A stretch of DNA of 64,000 nt from Acidobacteriota bacterium (GTDB lineage: Bacteria; Acidobacteriota; Thermoanaerobaculia; UBA5066). The stretch is from the NCBI GenBank assembly GCA_029781975.1, contig JAKOVQ010000021.1, positions 24,960 to 88,959 of the forward strand. The letters are read 5' to 3'. Positions 34,588 to 44,010 of this stretch are shown one piece after another. Position numbers and translations under genes: made by a program. Position 1 is the stretch's first letter. The number at the start of each line of letters is the position of its first letter. The notes under the pieces are model-generated. The model saw nothing but the letters and a program-made list of their open reading frames with translations, searched no databases and was not told the DNA's origin.

Positions 34588-35835
34588 TCACGGTACCACG
34601 CTCGAGGCGGGGTCCGTCCCGGACGGCGTCCCGTCCGCGGACCGCTCCCGTCCCGGCCCCGAGAGGCCCCGGCGCGTCACGAGGTAGGTGGCGAAGGTGC
34701 CGAGCCAGTGCCCCCCCTCGTAGGTCCCGGCGGTGACGGCCTCGACCCCGGACTTCGCGTGGATCCGCGCGGCTGCGAGGAGGCCCGGGACCCGCGGGTC
34801 GCCGGGAGGGAGCCCCGAGGCGATCCCCTCCAGCATCCACGCCCGGCTGAGGTTCAGGCCGTCCAGGTGGACGAGCTTGCCGTCGCTCCGGTCGGTCGCG
34901 ACGCCGGGGGCGAGGAAGCCGCCGTCCCCGTCGAGCGGGAGCCCCGGGAGGAATGCCCCGAGCCAGGCCGCGAAGGCCGCGGGCGGCTCGACCCGCCTCA
35001 TCAGGTCCGCCTCGGCGAGGCAGGGCGAGAGGAAGTCGTGCCCCGACGGCTCGTAGGCGATCGGGCAGCCGCGGTCGCGGCCGTAGAGCTCGCGGGTCCT
35101 CCGGACGAGGAGCCCCTCGAGCTCTCTGTCGCCGGCCGTCCGGGCCCAGTCGAGGACGAGGCCGAAGGCGAAGGCGGTCTGGTCGTGCTCGCCGATCCGG
35201 ATCGGGAAGGCGAGCTTCGGGATCCACGCCGCGAGGTGCGCGGCGGCGGCCCGCTCGAGCGGCTGGAGCGCACGGGACCAGCGGCGCGCGTCCGGGTCGT
35301 CCCACTCCCGGAGCTCCGCCCCCAGCTGGAGGAGCCAGGCGAGGCCGTAGGGGCGCTCGAAGCCGGCGCGGCCGGGCCCCTCGAGGTACCGGACCTCCCC
35401 CGCGATCTTCCCGGGGGTCAGGCTCCTCGCCAGGGCCGCCCGCGCCTCGGGGGCCCACGGCGCGCCCGGCTCGAGCCGCACGAGGCGCGCGAGGAGCCAG
35501 TGCCCGTGGACGGCCGAGTGCCAGTCGAAGCAGCCGAAGAAGGCGGGCGTCAGCTCGCGCGGGGGGCGCGCGTCGGCGTCGCCCGCCAGGACGTGCGCGA
35601 TCTTGTTCGGGTACTCCTTCCCCACGCAGTCGAGGGCGAGCCGCGCGAATCGGGAGGTGGCCGCGGGGTCGAGCCGCGGGGGATCGGCCGCCGCGGCGGG
35701 ACCGCCCAGCCCCACCAGGAGGGCCAGTCCCGAGAGAGGTCCCGCGCCGACGGCCCGCGCGGCCCCGCGCCCCTTCGCTCCCGGCTGCCTGGGGCGCCCC
35801 GGGGCTGCCTTTCGAGGGGCGGGCGGACGGCTCAT
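34588..35835 (-). CDS. DUF2891 family protein, exported
   Basis: This 415-residue protein has an N-terminal basic plus hydrophobic segment (about 29-49, ending AAAA), read as a signal peptide. DUF2891 hallmarks are all present: KEYPNKIAHVLAGD, FGCFDWHSAVHGHWLLARL, FERPYGLAWLLQL and YEPSGHDFLSPCLAEADLM. The fold is an alpha/alpha toroid like some glycan-processing enzymes, so a sugar-active role is possible. It starts seven bases after the kinase stop. Confidence 0.87.
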   Translation of the reverse strand: MSRPPAPRKAAPGRPRQPGAKGRGAARAVGAGPLSGLALLVGLGGPAAAADPPRLDPAATSRFARLALDCVGKEYPNKIAHVLAGDADARPPRELTPAFFGCFDWHSAVHGHWLLARLVRLEPGAPWAPEARAALARSLTPGKIAGEVRYLEGPGRAGFERPYGLAWLLQLGAELREWDDPDARRWSRALQPLERAAAAHLAAWIPKLAFPIRIGEHDQTAFAFGLVLDWARTAGDRELEGLLVRRTRELYGRDRGCPIAYEPSGHDFLSPCLAEADLMRRVEPPAAFAAWLGAFLPGLPLDGDGGFLAPGVATDRSDGKLVHLDGLNLSRAWMLEGIASGLPPGDPRVPGLLAAARIHAKSGVEAVTAGTYEGGHWLGTFATYLVTRRGLSGPGRERSADGTPSGTDPASSVVP

Positions 35836-35842
35836 GTCGGCC

Positions 35843-37681
35843 TCAATCGGGGGTGATCGTCAGCCGGACGCGGAGCGAGCGCGCCCGGGGGTAGTCGAGG
35901 GTCCGGATCTTCACCGACAGCTTGTTGGTGTCGTGCGACTGGTCCTTGTTCAGGCTCGCGTGCCGGTCGTTCTCTCCGAGGACCTTGCCGTCCGCGTCGA
36001 GGACGGCGACCACGTAGTGGCACTTGAACTCGTCGTCGCCCGAGTCGTTCGAGTAGACGAACTTCAGCCCGACCTTGCTCGTGTCGTTGGCGTCGGCCTT
36101 CCCGAGCGCCTTCGCGTCGGGGACGTCCTCCACCTCCACCCCCTCGATCGTCACGGGGTCCATCCGGACGGCGACCGGGACGAGCTGGCCGGGGCGGAGC
36201 GGCACGATCCTCTCGATGCCGCGCGCGGCCTCGGCGCGGGTGACGACCCGCTCCCCCGGCTTCACGGCCGCCGGGGCCGTTCCGTTCCCGTCCCGGGGCC
36301 TTTCGAGGGGCGCGGGGGTCGCGGCCACCGACGGCGTCGCCTCGGTCCGGGGCTCGGCGAGGCGGGGGGTGGGGCGCACCTGCGGCTGGGAGGGGACCGC
36401 GGTCGGGATCGCCAGCTCGTGGACCTCCACGCTCGGCTCCGCCTCGGGGGTCGGGCTCGCCGAAGCCCCCGCTGCTGCGGTCGGCCCGGGAGGAGGGATC
36501 ACGGCGAGAGGCCCGGCCGCCGGGGTCGCCGAGGCGACCTGCGGCGTGGCGACGGGCTCGTGCCCCCTGGCACCGCCCCCGAGGAGGAGCGGCTTGAGGT
36601 AGACGACCCCGGCGATCGCGGCGCCCACCGCCACCGCGACGACGACGATCGCGGCGACGACCGCGCCCGTCGACGTCGGCGCGGGAGCCGCGCGGCTCCC
36701 CGAGCGGCTCCCCGACCCGGCGGCCGGGCCGGAGCCCGACGGAGGCGGGATCGGCCGCGTCGCGGTCGTCGCGACCACCGGGACCGTCGAGACCGGCCCG
36801 GGACGCGACGCGACGCCGCTGGCGGGAGGGCCCGAGACGATGGTGAACGCGTCCGTCACCCCCGCCCCGAGGGCGCGAGCCAGCTCGGTGACGAAGGCCA
36901 CGCAGCTCTCGTACCTCTCGGCCGGGTCCTTGGCGAGGACCCGCGCCAGGACGGGGTCGACCGCGGGCGGGAGCGCCTGGTTCACGGAGCTGGGGGGCGG
37001 CGGCGGGACGCGGACGTGCTTGTCGAGGACGCCGAACGGCGTCTCCCCGCGGAACGGGGTCACGCCCGTCAGGAGCTCGAACGCGACGACGCCGAGAGAG
37101 TACTGGTCGGCGCGGGGGTCGACCGGGCGCCCGAGCGCCTGCTCCGGGGCCATGTAGTTCGGGGTGCCGATGACCATGCCCGTCGCCGTCAGCTCGGAGC
37201 TGATCTGGCTGCTCTTGGCGAGGCCGAAGTCCGCCAGGAGGAAGCGGCCCGACAGGTCGAGGAGGACGTTCGAGGGCTTGACGTCCCGGTGGAGGACGCT
37301 GCGGCCGTGAGCGAAGTCGAGGGCGGAGGCGATGGAGCCGAGGGCGTCGATCAGGTCGCGCGCCCCCAGCGGCCCGACGATCCGGTCCTTCAGGCTCCCC
37401 CCGGAGAGGAGGGGCATGACGAGGAAGGCCGCGCCCCCGTCCCAGCCGAAGTCGTAGATGGGAAGGATCCGCGGGTGCTCGAGCCCCGCGGCCAGGCGCG
37501 CCTCGCGGACGAAGCGCTCCTGGAACTCGGGCGAGTGGCCGACCTCCTCGCGGACGACCTTGACGGCGACGGACCGGTGGAGCCCCTCGTCGAACGCTTC
37601 CCAGACCTCCGCCATCCCGCCCGCGCCGACCTTGCGCTGGAGGACGTAGCGACCGAGCTTGCTCCCGGGGCTCACGGGCAT
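35843..37681 (-). CDS. Transmembrane Ser/Thr protein kinase
   Basis: This 612-residue Hanks-type kinase has a kinase domain at about 10-275: glycine loop VGAGGMAEV, Lys41 in AVKVV, HRDVKPSN (Asp133), DFGLAK (Asp151) and APEQ. A proline-rich linker and one membrane helix near 340-365 (AIVVVAVAVGAAIAG) follow. The 240-residue outer part ends in a beta-sandwich-like domain with no PASTA repeats. It probably senses an envelope signal. An AGGAG precedes the ATG. It leads a run with DUF2891, YecH, methyltransferase and DUF502, which could include its targets. Confidence 0.9.
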   Translation of the reverse strand: MPVSPGSKLGRYVLQRKVGAGGMAEVWEAFDEGLHRSVAVKVVREEVGHSPEFQERFVREARLAAGLEHPRILPIYDFGWDGGAAFLVMPLLSGGSLKDRIVGPLGARDLIDALGSIASALDFAHGRSVLHRDVKPSNVLLDLSGRFLLADFGLAKSSQISSELTATGMVIGTPNYMAPEQALGRPVDPRADQYSLGVVAFELLTGVTPFRGETPFGVLDKHVRVPPPPPSSVNQALPPAVDPVLARVLAKDPAERYESCVAFVTELARALGAGVTDAFTIVSGPPASGVASRPGPVSTVPVVATTATRPIPPPSGSGPAAGSGSRSGSRAAPAPTSTGAVVAAIVVVAVAVGAAIAGVVYLKPLLLGGGARGHEPVATPQVASATPAAGPLAVIPPPGPTAAAGASASPTPEAEPSVEVHELAIPTAVPSQPQVRPTPRLAEPRTEATPSVAATPAPLERPRDGNGTAPAAVKPGERVVTRAEAARGIERIVPLRPGQLVPVAVRMDPVTIEGVEVEDVPDAKALGKADANDTSKVGLKFVYSNDSGDDEFKCHYVVAVLDADGKVLGENDRHASLNKDQSHDTNKLSVKIRTLDYPRARSLRVRLTITPD

Positions 37682-37772
37682 CGGAGGGCTCCTGTCCGGC
37701 CGGGAGGGGCCGATCCCGCCGGCAGGGGGGAGTATCTCCCGGCGCGCCCCGGACGTCGGTGACGCGGGGCAC

Positions 37773-38525
37773 TCACGGAGCGGCGGGGCGGACGAGCCGG
37801 CCGAGGACCCGGCCCAGGAGCTCCGGCCCGGTGCTCCGCGCCGTCCCGCCGGGGTTCGCGTCCGCCCAGGCAGGCGCGAGGATCAGGGGGACCCAGGGGG
37901 GACGGCCGGCGCTCTCTCCCCCCTCCGCCGCGAGGAGGGCCCGGGAGACGTGGAGACCGATCGGGACCATCTCGACGTCTGCCGCCGACGGGGCGGCACA
38001 CCGCGCGGGGGAGGAGGTGACGAGGTACTCCCTGCAGGCGAGAGGGCGGTCGGGGTGGATCGAGCACGCCTCGTCCTCGAGGAAGGGGCAGGCGATCCCG
38101 AGCCCGAAGTAGGCGAGCCCGAGGCCCCTTCCCTCCCCCTCCTTCACCTCCGAGGTCCTCTCGAGGCGGTCGAGGAGCCCGGCCTCGCGCAGCCGCGCGC
38201 GGGCCTCCTCGAACCGCCGGAGGACCTCCGTCCTCCTGGCGACCGGGAGGGAGTCGACGAGGTCCGCGAGGCGCCTCGCCTCCGCGGGCGAGACCGGGAC
38301 GAGCTGGCGGCAGCAGGCGCCGCACCCCTTGGCGCAGGAGACGGCCTTCCCCTCCCGCGCCACCGCCTCCGACGAGGCCGCGACGACGGCGTCGGTCACC
38401 TGCGCCAGGACCGGGAGGAGCGTCTCCCAGCGGGTGACCCCCGCCGGGACGACCAGCGCCATCGGGCGCTCCTCCCCCGCGACGGTGAGGGTGGCGTCGA
38501 CGGTGACCTCGAGCGGCCGCAGCAT
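37773..38525 (-). CDS. YkgJ-type cysteine-cluster protein
   Basis: This 250-residue protein has the CxxxCxxCC cluster CAKGCGACC (Cys64, 68, 71, 72) near the start of its core. CPFLEDEACSIHPDRPLACREYL (in part) follows later, the defining pattern of the YkgJ zinc/iron-sulfur family. The role may be oxidative maturation or metal handling, but most members are uncharacterised. It is the last gene of a tightly packed operon, two bases after the GAF gene. Confidence 0.87.
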   Translation of the reverse strand: MLRPLEVTVDATLTVAGEERPMALVVPAGVTRWETLLPVLAQVTDAVVAASSEAVAREGKAVSCAKGCGACCRQLVPVSPAEARRLADLVDSLPVARRTEVLRRFEEARARLREAGLLDRLERTSEVKEGEGRGLGLAYFGLGIACPFLEDEACSIHPDRPLACREYLVTSSPARCAAPSAADVEMVPIGLHVSRALLAAEGGESAGRPPWVPLILAPAWADANPGGTARSTGPELLGRVLGRLVRPAAP

Positions 38526-38527
38526 CG

Positions 38528-39163
38528 TCAGAGCCTCTGGAACCGGAGGAGGTGGCCGACGCCCTCGGCGAGGCGCTCGAGACGCGCGATCGTCTCCTCG
38601 TCGAAGCGGCCGGGGCGCCGGTCGTTGCACTGGAAGAGGCCGTAGGTGTAGCCCTCCAGGCGGATCGGGACGAGGGCGACCGACTCGTAGCCGGCCCGGT
38701 TGCACCGGTTGCGCTTCCGCCCTCCCCGGTCGGTCTCCCTCGTCCCGGCGAGGAGCGCGGTGGAGCCGTTCGTGTAGAAGCTCCCCTTCTCCGTGAAGAA
38801 CGCCTCCGCCGGGTCGGTCCGCGAGGTCAGGACGGTCCCGCACATGCACTCGAGGAGGACGTTCCCCCCGTCGTCGCGCAGGAGGCGCCCCATGTCGTCG
38901 ACGGCGCAGAGGCGGTTCTCACGGTCGAGGAACTCCTGGCTGAAGCCGGTCGCCGCGACGTACGGGAAGTCGAGCCCCGTCCGGAGCCTCACCGCCACCG
39001 CCTCGCAGCCCGACCAGGCCCGCAGGATCACGACGACCTTGCGCATCAGCGCCGCCGCGTCGCCCCCGACGTCGATCAGCTGCAGGATCTCGACGACCGT
39101 GTCCCTCTCCAGCCCGAGCGAGACGGGGGGGACCGGGAACGGCTTGACGGCCCCCTGCTTCAC
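38528..39163 (-). CDS. Stand-alone GAF-domain protein
   Basis: This 211-residue protein is essentially one GAF domain. Cysteine motifs LECMCGTVL and RNRCNRAGYESVALVPIRL, followed by GLFQCNDRRPG, match a GAF subgroup usually fused to histidine kinases or cyclases. Here it stands alone. The GTG start overlaps the acyl-ligase stop as GTGA, so synthesis is coupled. It may sense a ligand and regulate the ligase; that is inference. Confidence 0.8.
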   Translation of the reverse strand: MKQGAVKPFPVPPVSLGLERDTVVEILQLIDVGGDAAALMRKVVVILRAWSGCEAVAVRLRTGLDFPYVAATGFSQEFLDRENRLCAVDDMGRLLRDDGGNVLLECMCGTVLTSRTDPAEAFFTEKGSFYTNGSTALLAGTRETDRGGRKRNRCNRAGYESVALVPIRLEGYTYGLFQCNDRRPGRFDEETIARLERLAEGVGHLLRFQRL

Positions 39164-40839
39164 GCGACCTCCTTCCCGGGAGACGCCGCGTAGAGGAACC
39201 GCTTCACCTTCCGCGTCGGCGTCTTCTGGAACTCCTCGGGGACGAGGTCGATCCGCGAGAGGGCCGCCCAGGCGGGGAGCTGGCGGTTCACGTCGAGCCG
39301 GTTCCTCTCCATCGCCTGGGAAAGGCCCTTCTCGTCGAGGCGGGCGCCGTCGACCGCCTCGAGGTCGGGGTAGACGAGGGCCGAGAGCCGGCCTCCCCTC
39401 TCCAGGACCAGCGCCTCCGCGACGTAGGGGAGCGCCAGGAGCCGTGCCTCGATCTCCTCGGGGTAGACGTTCTGCCCGGAGGGCCCGAGGAGCACGTTCT
39501 TCGACCGCCCTTTCAGGAAGAGCGTCCCGTCCGCGTCCCTCACCGCGAGGTCGCCGGTCCGGAGCCACCCGTCGGCGCCCAGGACCTCGCGCGTCGCCTC
39601 GGGGCTCTTGTAGTAGCCGAGCATGACGTTCGGCCCGCGGACCAGGAGCTCGCCGGGGACCCGGGCCGGGTCGGGCGATTCGATCCTCACGTCCATCCCG
39701 TCCACGGGGCGCCCGACGGCTCCGGGCTTGTGCTCGCGCCACGACGCGTAGCTGATCAGGGGCCCGCACTCCGTCATCCCGTACCCCACCGTCACCGGGA
39801 AGCCGATCTGAAGGAGCGTCCGCTCGACGTGCGGGGCCAGCGCGGCCCCTCCGACCACCACCTCCAGGACCTTCCCGCCGAACGCCTCGAGGAGCTTCGC
39901 GCGCACCATCGCGCCGATCCGGCGCCTCAGAGGCGGGACCCGGGAGAGGAGCCGCACCGCGGGCTTCGCGAGGAAGGGCCGGAGCCTCCTGGCGTAGACC
40001 TTCTCCAGGACGAGGGGGACGGTCAGGACGAGCCGGGGCCGCGCCTCGGAGAAGGCCCGGAGGAGGAGCTGCGGCGACGGGACCTGGGCGAGGAAGGTGA
40101 CGTGGCAGCCGGTGGTGAACGGGAAGAGGAACTCGAACGCGCAGCCGAAGGCGTGCGCGAGCGGGAGGAACGAGACGAGGGCGTCCCCCGCCGCGAGGGG
40201 CATGTTCGCGCGGGCGAAGACCACGTTCTCGCCCAGGCTCCGGTGGGGCAGCATCACCCCCTTCGAGAAGCCCGTCGTGCCGGAGGTGTAGACGATCGCC
40301 GCCAGGTCCTCCTCCGAGGGCTTCTCGAACGAGAAGCCGGCCCCCTCCCGCGCGCGTGCCGCCGCGGCCTCCGCCCGGGCCAGGAGGTCGGAGTCGGCGG
40401 GCTTGCGGAGGACGAGGGGATCGAGCGGGCCCCGGGACGCGACGGACTCCAGCGCGAGGACGGCCTTCAGCTCGGCCATCCTCCCCGCGTCGAGCTTCTC
40501 GAAGAGGCCGCGCGCGGCGAGGAGGAGGACCGAGTCCGAGTGGTTGACGATGTGGTGGACGTCGTCCGGCCGGAAGTCGGGAAGGATCGGGACCGCCACC
40601 GCGCCGTACGTCAGCGCCGCCAGGTAGCCGACGGCCCAGCCCGAGGAGTTCCTCCCCAGGAGGGCCACCTTCGCCCCCTTCTTCAGCTTCATCTCGCGGA
40701 AGAGGGCGTGCAGGCGGAGGACCCGCCCCGCGGCCTCCGCGTAGGTGAGGGTCCCTCCTCCGTGGTCGCCGAGCGCCGGCAGCGGCGCGTGCGCCCGGAC
40801 GCTCTCCTCGATCAGCCCGGCGAGCTGGGAGTCCGCCAC
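39160..40839 (-). CDS. AMP-dependent acyl-CoA synthetase/ligase
   Basis: This 559-residue adenylate-forming enzyme shows the phosphate loop YTSGTTGFSKGVMLPHRS, the GYGMTECGPLI motif, RTGDLAVRDADGTLFLKGR and GQNVYPEEIEA. The catalytic C-terminal Lys lies in KTPTRKVKRFL. The size and order suit long-chain fatty-acid CoA ligases. It sits in the cytosol or at the membrane face. The GTG start has an AGGAGG upstream and a TAGAAT -10 candidate near 40857. It leads the ligase-GAF-YkgJ operon. Confidence 0.88.
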   Translation of the reverse strand: MADSQLAGLIEESVRAHAPLPALGDHGGGTLTYAEAAGRVLRLHALFREMKLKKGAKVALLGRNSSGWAVGYLAALTYGAVAVPILPDFRPDDVHHIVNHSDSVLLLAARGLFEKLDAGRMAELKAVLALESVASRGPLDPLVLRKPADSDLLARAEAAAARAREGAGFSFEKPSEEDLAAIVYTSGTTGFSKGVMLPHRSLGENVVFARANMPLAAGDALVSFLPLAHAFGCAFEFLFPFTTGCHVTFLAQVPSPQLLLRAFSEARPRLVLTVPLVLEKVYARRLRPFLAKPAVRLLSRVPPLRRRIGAMVRAKLLEAFGGKVLEVVVGGAALAPHVERTLLQIGFPVTVGYGMTECGPLISYASWREHKPGAVGRPVDGMDVRIESPDPARVPGELLVRGPNVMLGYYKSPEATREVLGADGWLRTGDLAVRDADGTLFLKGRSKNVLLGPSGQNVYPEEIEARLLALPYVAEALVLERGGRLSALVYPDLEAVDGARLDEKGLSQAMERNRLDVNRQLPAWAALSRIDLVPEEFQKTPTRKVKRFLYAASPGKEVA

Positions 40840-40945
40840 GACCCGTCCTCCTGACCGGATTCTATGCGCCCTCTCCGGCGAGGCGGCCGGTTGTAAGATC
40901 GGAGCGCGAGCCGGTCTCCACCCGCGTCCGGCCCCGAGGTGAGCG

Positions 40946-41470
40946 ATGACGACGGCAACGATCGACTTTTCCGCCCTTTCCCTTCAGGACGCCCTGGACC
41001 TGGCCATCCTGATCGAGGACGAGGCGCGGGAGCGCTACGTGGAGTTCGCCGAGCAGATGGAGGTCCACCACACGGCGGACGCGGCGAAGTTCTTCACCTT
41101 CATGGTCGCGAACGAGACGAAGCACGGCGAGGAGCTCGCGGCGCGCCGCAAGGGCCTCTTCGGCTCGGCGCCGTCCCGCATGGACCGCTCGATGATCTGG
41201 GACGTGGAGGCGCCCGAGTACGACAAGGCCCGGTCCTTCATGTCGCCCCGCCAGGCGCTGGAGGTCGCGCTCGACTCCGAGCGGAAGGCCCGCGGGTTCT
41301 TCGCGGCCGCCGTGCCGCACATCGCCGACCCCGACGTGAAGGCCCTCTTCGCGGAGCTCCTCGAGGAGGAGACCCACCACGAGCAGCTGGTGATGGGCGA
41401 GATGGCCAAGCTGCCGCCCGAGTCGGCGCTCGACCCGGAGGACTTCGTCGACGAGCCGGTCGCCCAGTAG
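40946..41470 (+). CDS. Rubrerythrin/ferritin-like diiron protein
   Basis: This 174-residue four-helix protein has paired diiron ligands: Glu26 (or 24) in EDEARERY, Glu57/His60 in ETKHGEEL, Glu112 in DSERKARGFF and Glu142/His145 in EETHHEQL. There is no rubredoxin domain at the C-terminus, so it is a short form. It may reduce peroxide or oxidise iron. GAGGTGA lies upstream of the ATG. It is divergent from the acyl-ligase operon; an aldo/keto reductase follows after 37 bases. Confidence 0.83.
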   Translation: MTTATIDFSALSLQDALDLAILIEDEARERYVEFAEQMEVHHTADAAKFFTFMVANETKHGEELAARRKGLFGSAPSRMDRSMIWDVEAPEYDKARSFMSPRQALEVALDSERKARGFFAAAVPHIADPDVKALFAELLEEETHHEQLVMGEMAKLPPESALDPEDFVDEPVAQ

Positions 41471-41507
41471 CGCGGCCGCCCGCCCGGAACGGGCGGAAGG
41501 AGGCGCC

Positions 41508-42500
41508 ATGGAGTACCGCAGCCTCGGCCGGACCGGACTCAAGGTCTCGCCCCTCTGCCTCGGCACCATGATGTTCGGGGCGTGGGGGAACACCGACCGC
41601 GCCGAATCGATCCGGATCATCCACCGCGCCCTCGACGCCGGGATCAACTTCGTCGACACCGCGAACGTCTACTCCGAGGGGGAGTCGGAGGAGATCGTCG
41701 GCGAGGCGCTCAAGGGCCGCCGGAACGACGTGGTCCTGGCGACGAAGGTGCACGGCGCCATGGGGAAGGGCCCCAACCAGCGCGGCCTCTCGCGCAAGGC
41801 GATCCACGAGCAGGCCGAGCAGAGCCTCCGGCGCCTCCAGACCGACGTCATCGACCTCTACCAGATCCACCGCCACGACCCCTCGACCCCGTGGGACGAG
41901 ACGCTCTCGGCGCTCACGGACCTGGTGCGGCAGGGGAAGGTCCGCTACATCGGGGCCTCGACGAACCACTACGACACGCCCGGCCAGCCGCGCCTGACCG
42001 CCTGGGAGCTCGTCGAGACCCTCTGGATCTCCGAGCGGGACGGCTACGAGCGGTTCGTCTCGCTCCAGCCGCCGTACAGCATCCTCCGGCGGACGATGGA
42101 GCTGGAGGTCTTCCGTGCCTGCCGCCGGTTCGGGATCGGCTGCCTCGTCTGGAGCCCGCTCGAGGGGGGATGGCTCACCGGGAAGTACCGGCGCGGCGCG
42201 GCCAACCCGGCCGACAGCCCGCGCGCCGAGCGCTGGGTCGGGGACCTCTCGAACCCGAAGTTCGAGAAGCGGCTCGCCGTCGTCGAGCAGCTCCTCGCCC
42301 TCGCCGACCAGAGGAAGGTGCCGCTCCCCGAGCTGGCGCTCGCCTGGGTCCTGACGAACCCCGCCGTCACGAGCGCCATCATCGGGCCGAGGACGATGGA
42401 GCACCTCGAGGGGAACCTGAGCGCCCTCGACCTCGACCTCTCCGCGGACGAGCTGGCGGGGATCGACGGGGTCGTCCCGCCGGGGACCTGCGTCCTCTGA
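41508..42500 (+). CDS. Aldo/keto reductase (complete tetrad)
   Basis: This 330-residue TIM-barrel reductase has the full set Asp50, Tyr55, Lys80 and His121 (DLYQIHRHD). LGRTGLKVSPLCLGTMMFG and AIIGPRTMEHLEGNL are typical of the AKR11/YajO-like groups. It reduces carbonyls with NADPH. AAGGAGG sits just before the ATG. It contrasts with the reductase at 12377, which lacks the His. Confidence 0.9.
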   Translation: MEYRSLGRTGLKVSPLCLGTMMFGAWGNTDRAESIRIIHRALDAGINFVDTANVYSEGESEEIVGEALKGRRNDVVLATKVHGAMGKGPNQRGLSRKAIHEQAEQSLRRLQTDVIDLYQIHRHDPSTPWDETLSALTDLVRQGKVRYIGASTNHYDTPGQPRLTAWELVETLWISERDGYERFVSLQPPYSILRRTMELEVFRACRRFGIGCLVWSPLEGGWLTGKYRRGAANPADSPRAERWVGDLSNPKFEKRLAVVEQLLALADQRKVPLPELALAWVLTNPAVTSAIIGPRTMEHLEGNLSALDLDLSADELAGIDGVVPPGTCVL

Positions 42501-42540
42501 CGCCCGCCCGCCCGGGGCCGACCTCGCGGCGGCCGGCCGG

Positions 42541-43971
42541 TCAGCCCTCGGTGCCCGGCGCGCCCTCCGCCGGCGGCGCGAGGGCCCGCCGGCGGGCGAA
42601 GAAGAGGTAGGCGGGGACGCCGGTCGCGACGATCGCCAGCGACCCGAGCGGGTAGGCGGGCTTCAGCGCGACGAGGCCGACGCAGACGAAGAGGACGAGG
42701 ACCGAGTACGTCCCCGGGACGACGCGGTCGGCCCAGCTCCGGGGGGCGAGCGCGGGGATGCGCGCCGCGAGGCGGATCCGGCCGGCGATCGTCACGACGT
42801 AGAACGCGAGGATCGCCACCATCACGAAATCGAGGAGGTCGCCGTACTGCCCCGTCAGCGCGAGGACGCCGGACCAGACCGCCTGCACGACGAGCGCCGC
42901 CACCGGGATCCGCGTCCGCGGCGACACCCGGCCCAGCCGGCTCACGAAGAGGCCGTCCCGCGACATCGCGTAGAGGACCCGGGCGCCGCTCAGGATCAGC
43001 CCGTTCAGGCAGCCGAACGTCGAGACGAGGATGACCGCCGCCATCAGCTTCGGCGCGGCCCCGTTCGCCGTCAGGACCGAGACCGCCGACGTGGCGACCC
43101 GGTCCTGCGGCGCCTTCGCGATCCCCTCGAGAGGGAGGACGTTCAGGTACCCGACGTTCACGAGGAGGTAGAGGAGGCAGACGACGCCCGTGCCGAGGAC
43201 GAGGGCCGCGGGGACGTTTCGCGTCGGGTCCCTCACCTCCTCGGAGAGGAAGGTCACGTTGTTCCACGCGTCGGCCGCGAAGAGGGGCTGCACCGCCGCC
43301 ACCGCGAAGGCGAGGAGGAACGGCCCGGCGAGCGCCGAGGCCGGCGGGAGCTCCCAGCGGAAGGCCGGGGAGTGGAGCCGGCTCCCGGAGAGGAGGCAGA
43401 CGGCGAGGAGACCGACGAGCGAGAGGACCTTCGCCGCGGTGAAGACGTTCTGCAGGACCGCCCCCCGCCTCACGCTCGCGGCGTTCCAGGCCGTGAGGAA
43501 CGCGATCAGGAGGAGGCCGACGAGCTCCACCGGCGAGAGCCGCAGGAACCCCAGGCGGACCCAGGGCTCCGGCGTGATCGCGGGGACGAGGACGCCGAGG
43601 TACTTGCCGAACGCCACCCCGACGGCGGCGATCGTCCCGGTCTGGATCACCGCGAGCATCGCCCAGCCGTAGAGGAAGCCCCCCAGGTCGCCCCACGCCT
43701 CGCGCAGGTAGACGTACTGCCCGCCGGCCCGCGGGAAGGCGACGGCGAGGCGCCCGTAGCTCCAGGCCCCCGCGACGGTCACGACGCCCGTGAACGCCCA
43801 GACGAGGAGGAGCCCCAGGGCGGAGGGGACGTGGCGCGACGCCTCGGCCGAGACGATGAAGATGCCCGAGCCGATCATCGACCCCGCGACGATCGTGCTC
43901 GCGTCGAGCAGGCCGAGCCGGGGCGGCAACGAGCGCGCCGACGGCTCGCCGGGGGACGGAGCGCTGGACAT
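42541..43971 (-). CDS. APC-superfamily amino acid permease
   Basis: This 476-residue inner-membrane permease has about twelve helices. The helix-1 unwound region SMIGSGIFIVSAEAS, the AGGQYVYLREAWGDLGGFLYGW motif (in part) and FLSEEVRDPTRNVPAALVLG are typical of APC/LAT-type transporters. The substrate is an amino acid, identity unknown. A TAGAAT -10 candidate and GAGG lie upstream, but the gap to the upstream M50 gene is only 39 bases, so it may also be read from the M1 promoter. Confidence 0.9.
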   Translation of the reverse strand: MSSAPSPGEPSARSLPPRLGLLDASTIVAGSMIGSGIFIVSAEASRHVPSALGLLLVWAFTGVVTVAGAWSYGRLAVAFPRAGGQYVYLREAWGDLGGFLYGWAMLAVIQTGTIAAVGVAFGKYLGVLVPAITPEPWVRLGFLRLSPVELVGLLLIAFLTAWNAASVRRGAVLQNVFTAAKVLSLVGLLAVCLLSGSRLHSPAFRWELPPASALAGPFLLAFAVAAVQPLFAADAWNNVTFLSEEVRDPTRNVPAALVLGTGVVCLLYLLVNVGYLNVLPLEGIAKAPQDRVATSAVSVLTANGAAPKLMAAVILVSTFGCLNGLILSGARVLYAMSRDGLFVSRLGRVSPRTRIPVAALVVQAVWSGVLALTGQYGDLLDFVMVAILAFYVVTIAGRIRLAARIPALAPRSWADRVVPGTYSVLVLFVCVGLVALKPAYPLGSLAIVATGVPAYLFFARRRALAPPAEGAPGTEG

Positions 43972-44010
43972 GGGCCCTCCTCGAGGAGGGGATTCTAGGA
44001 CGCGGCGCCC

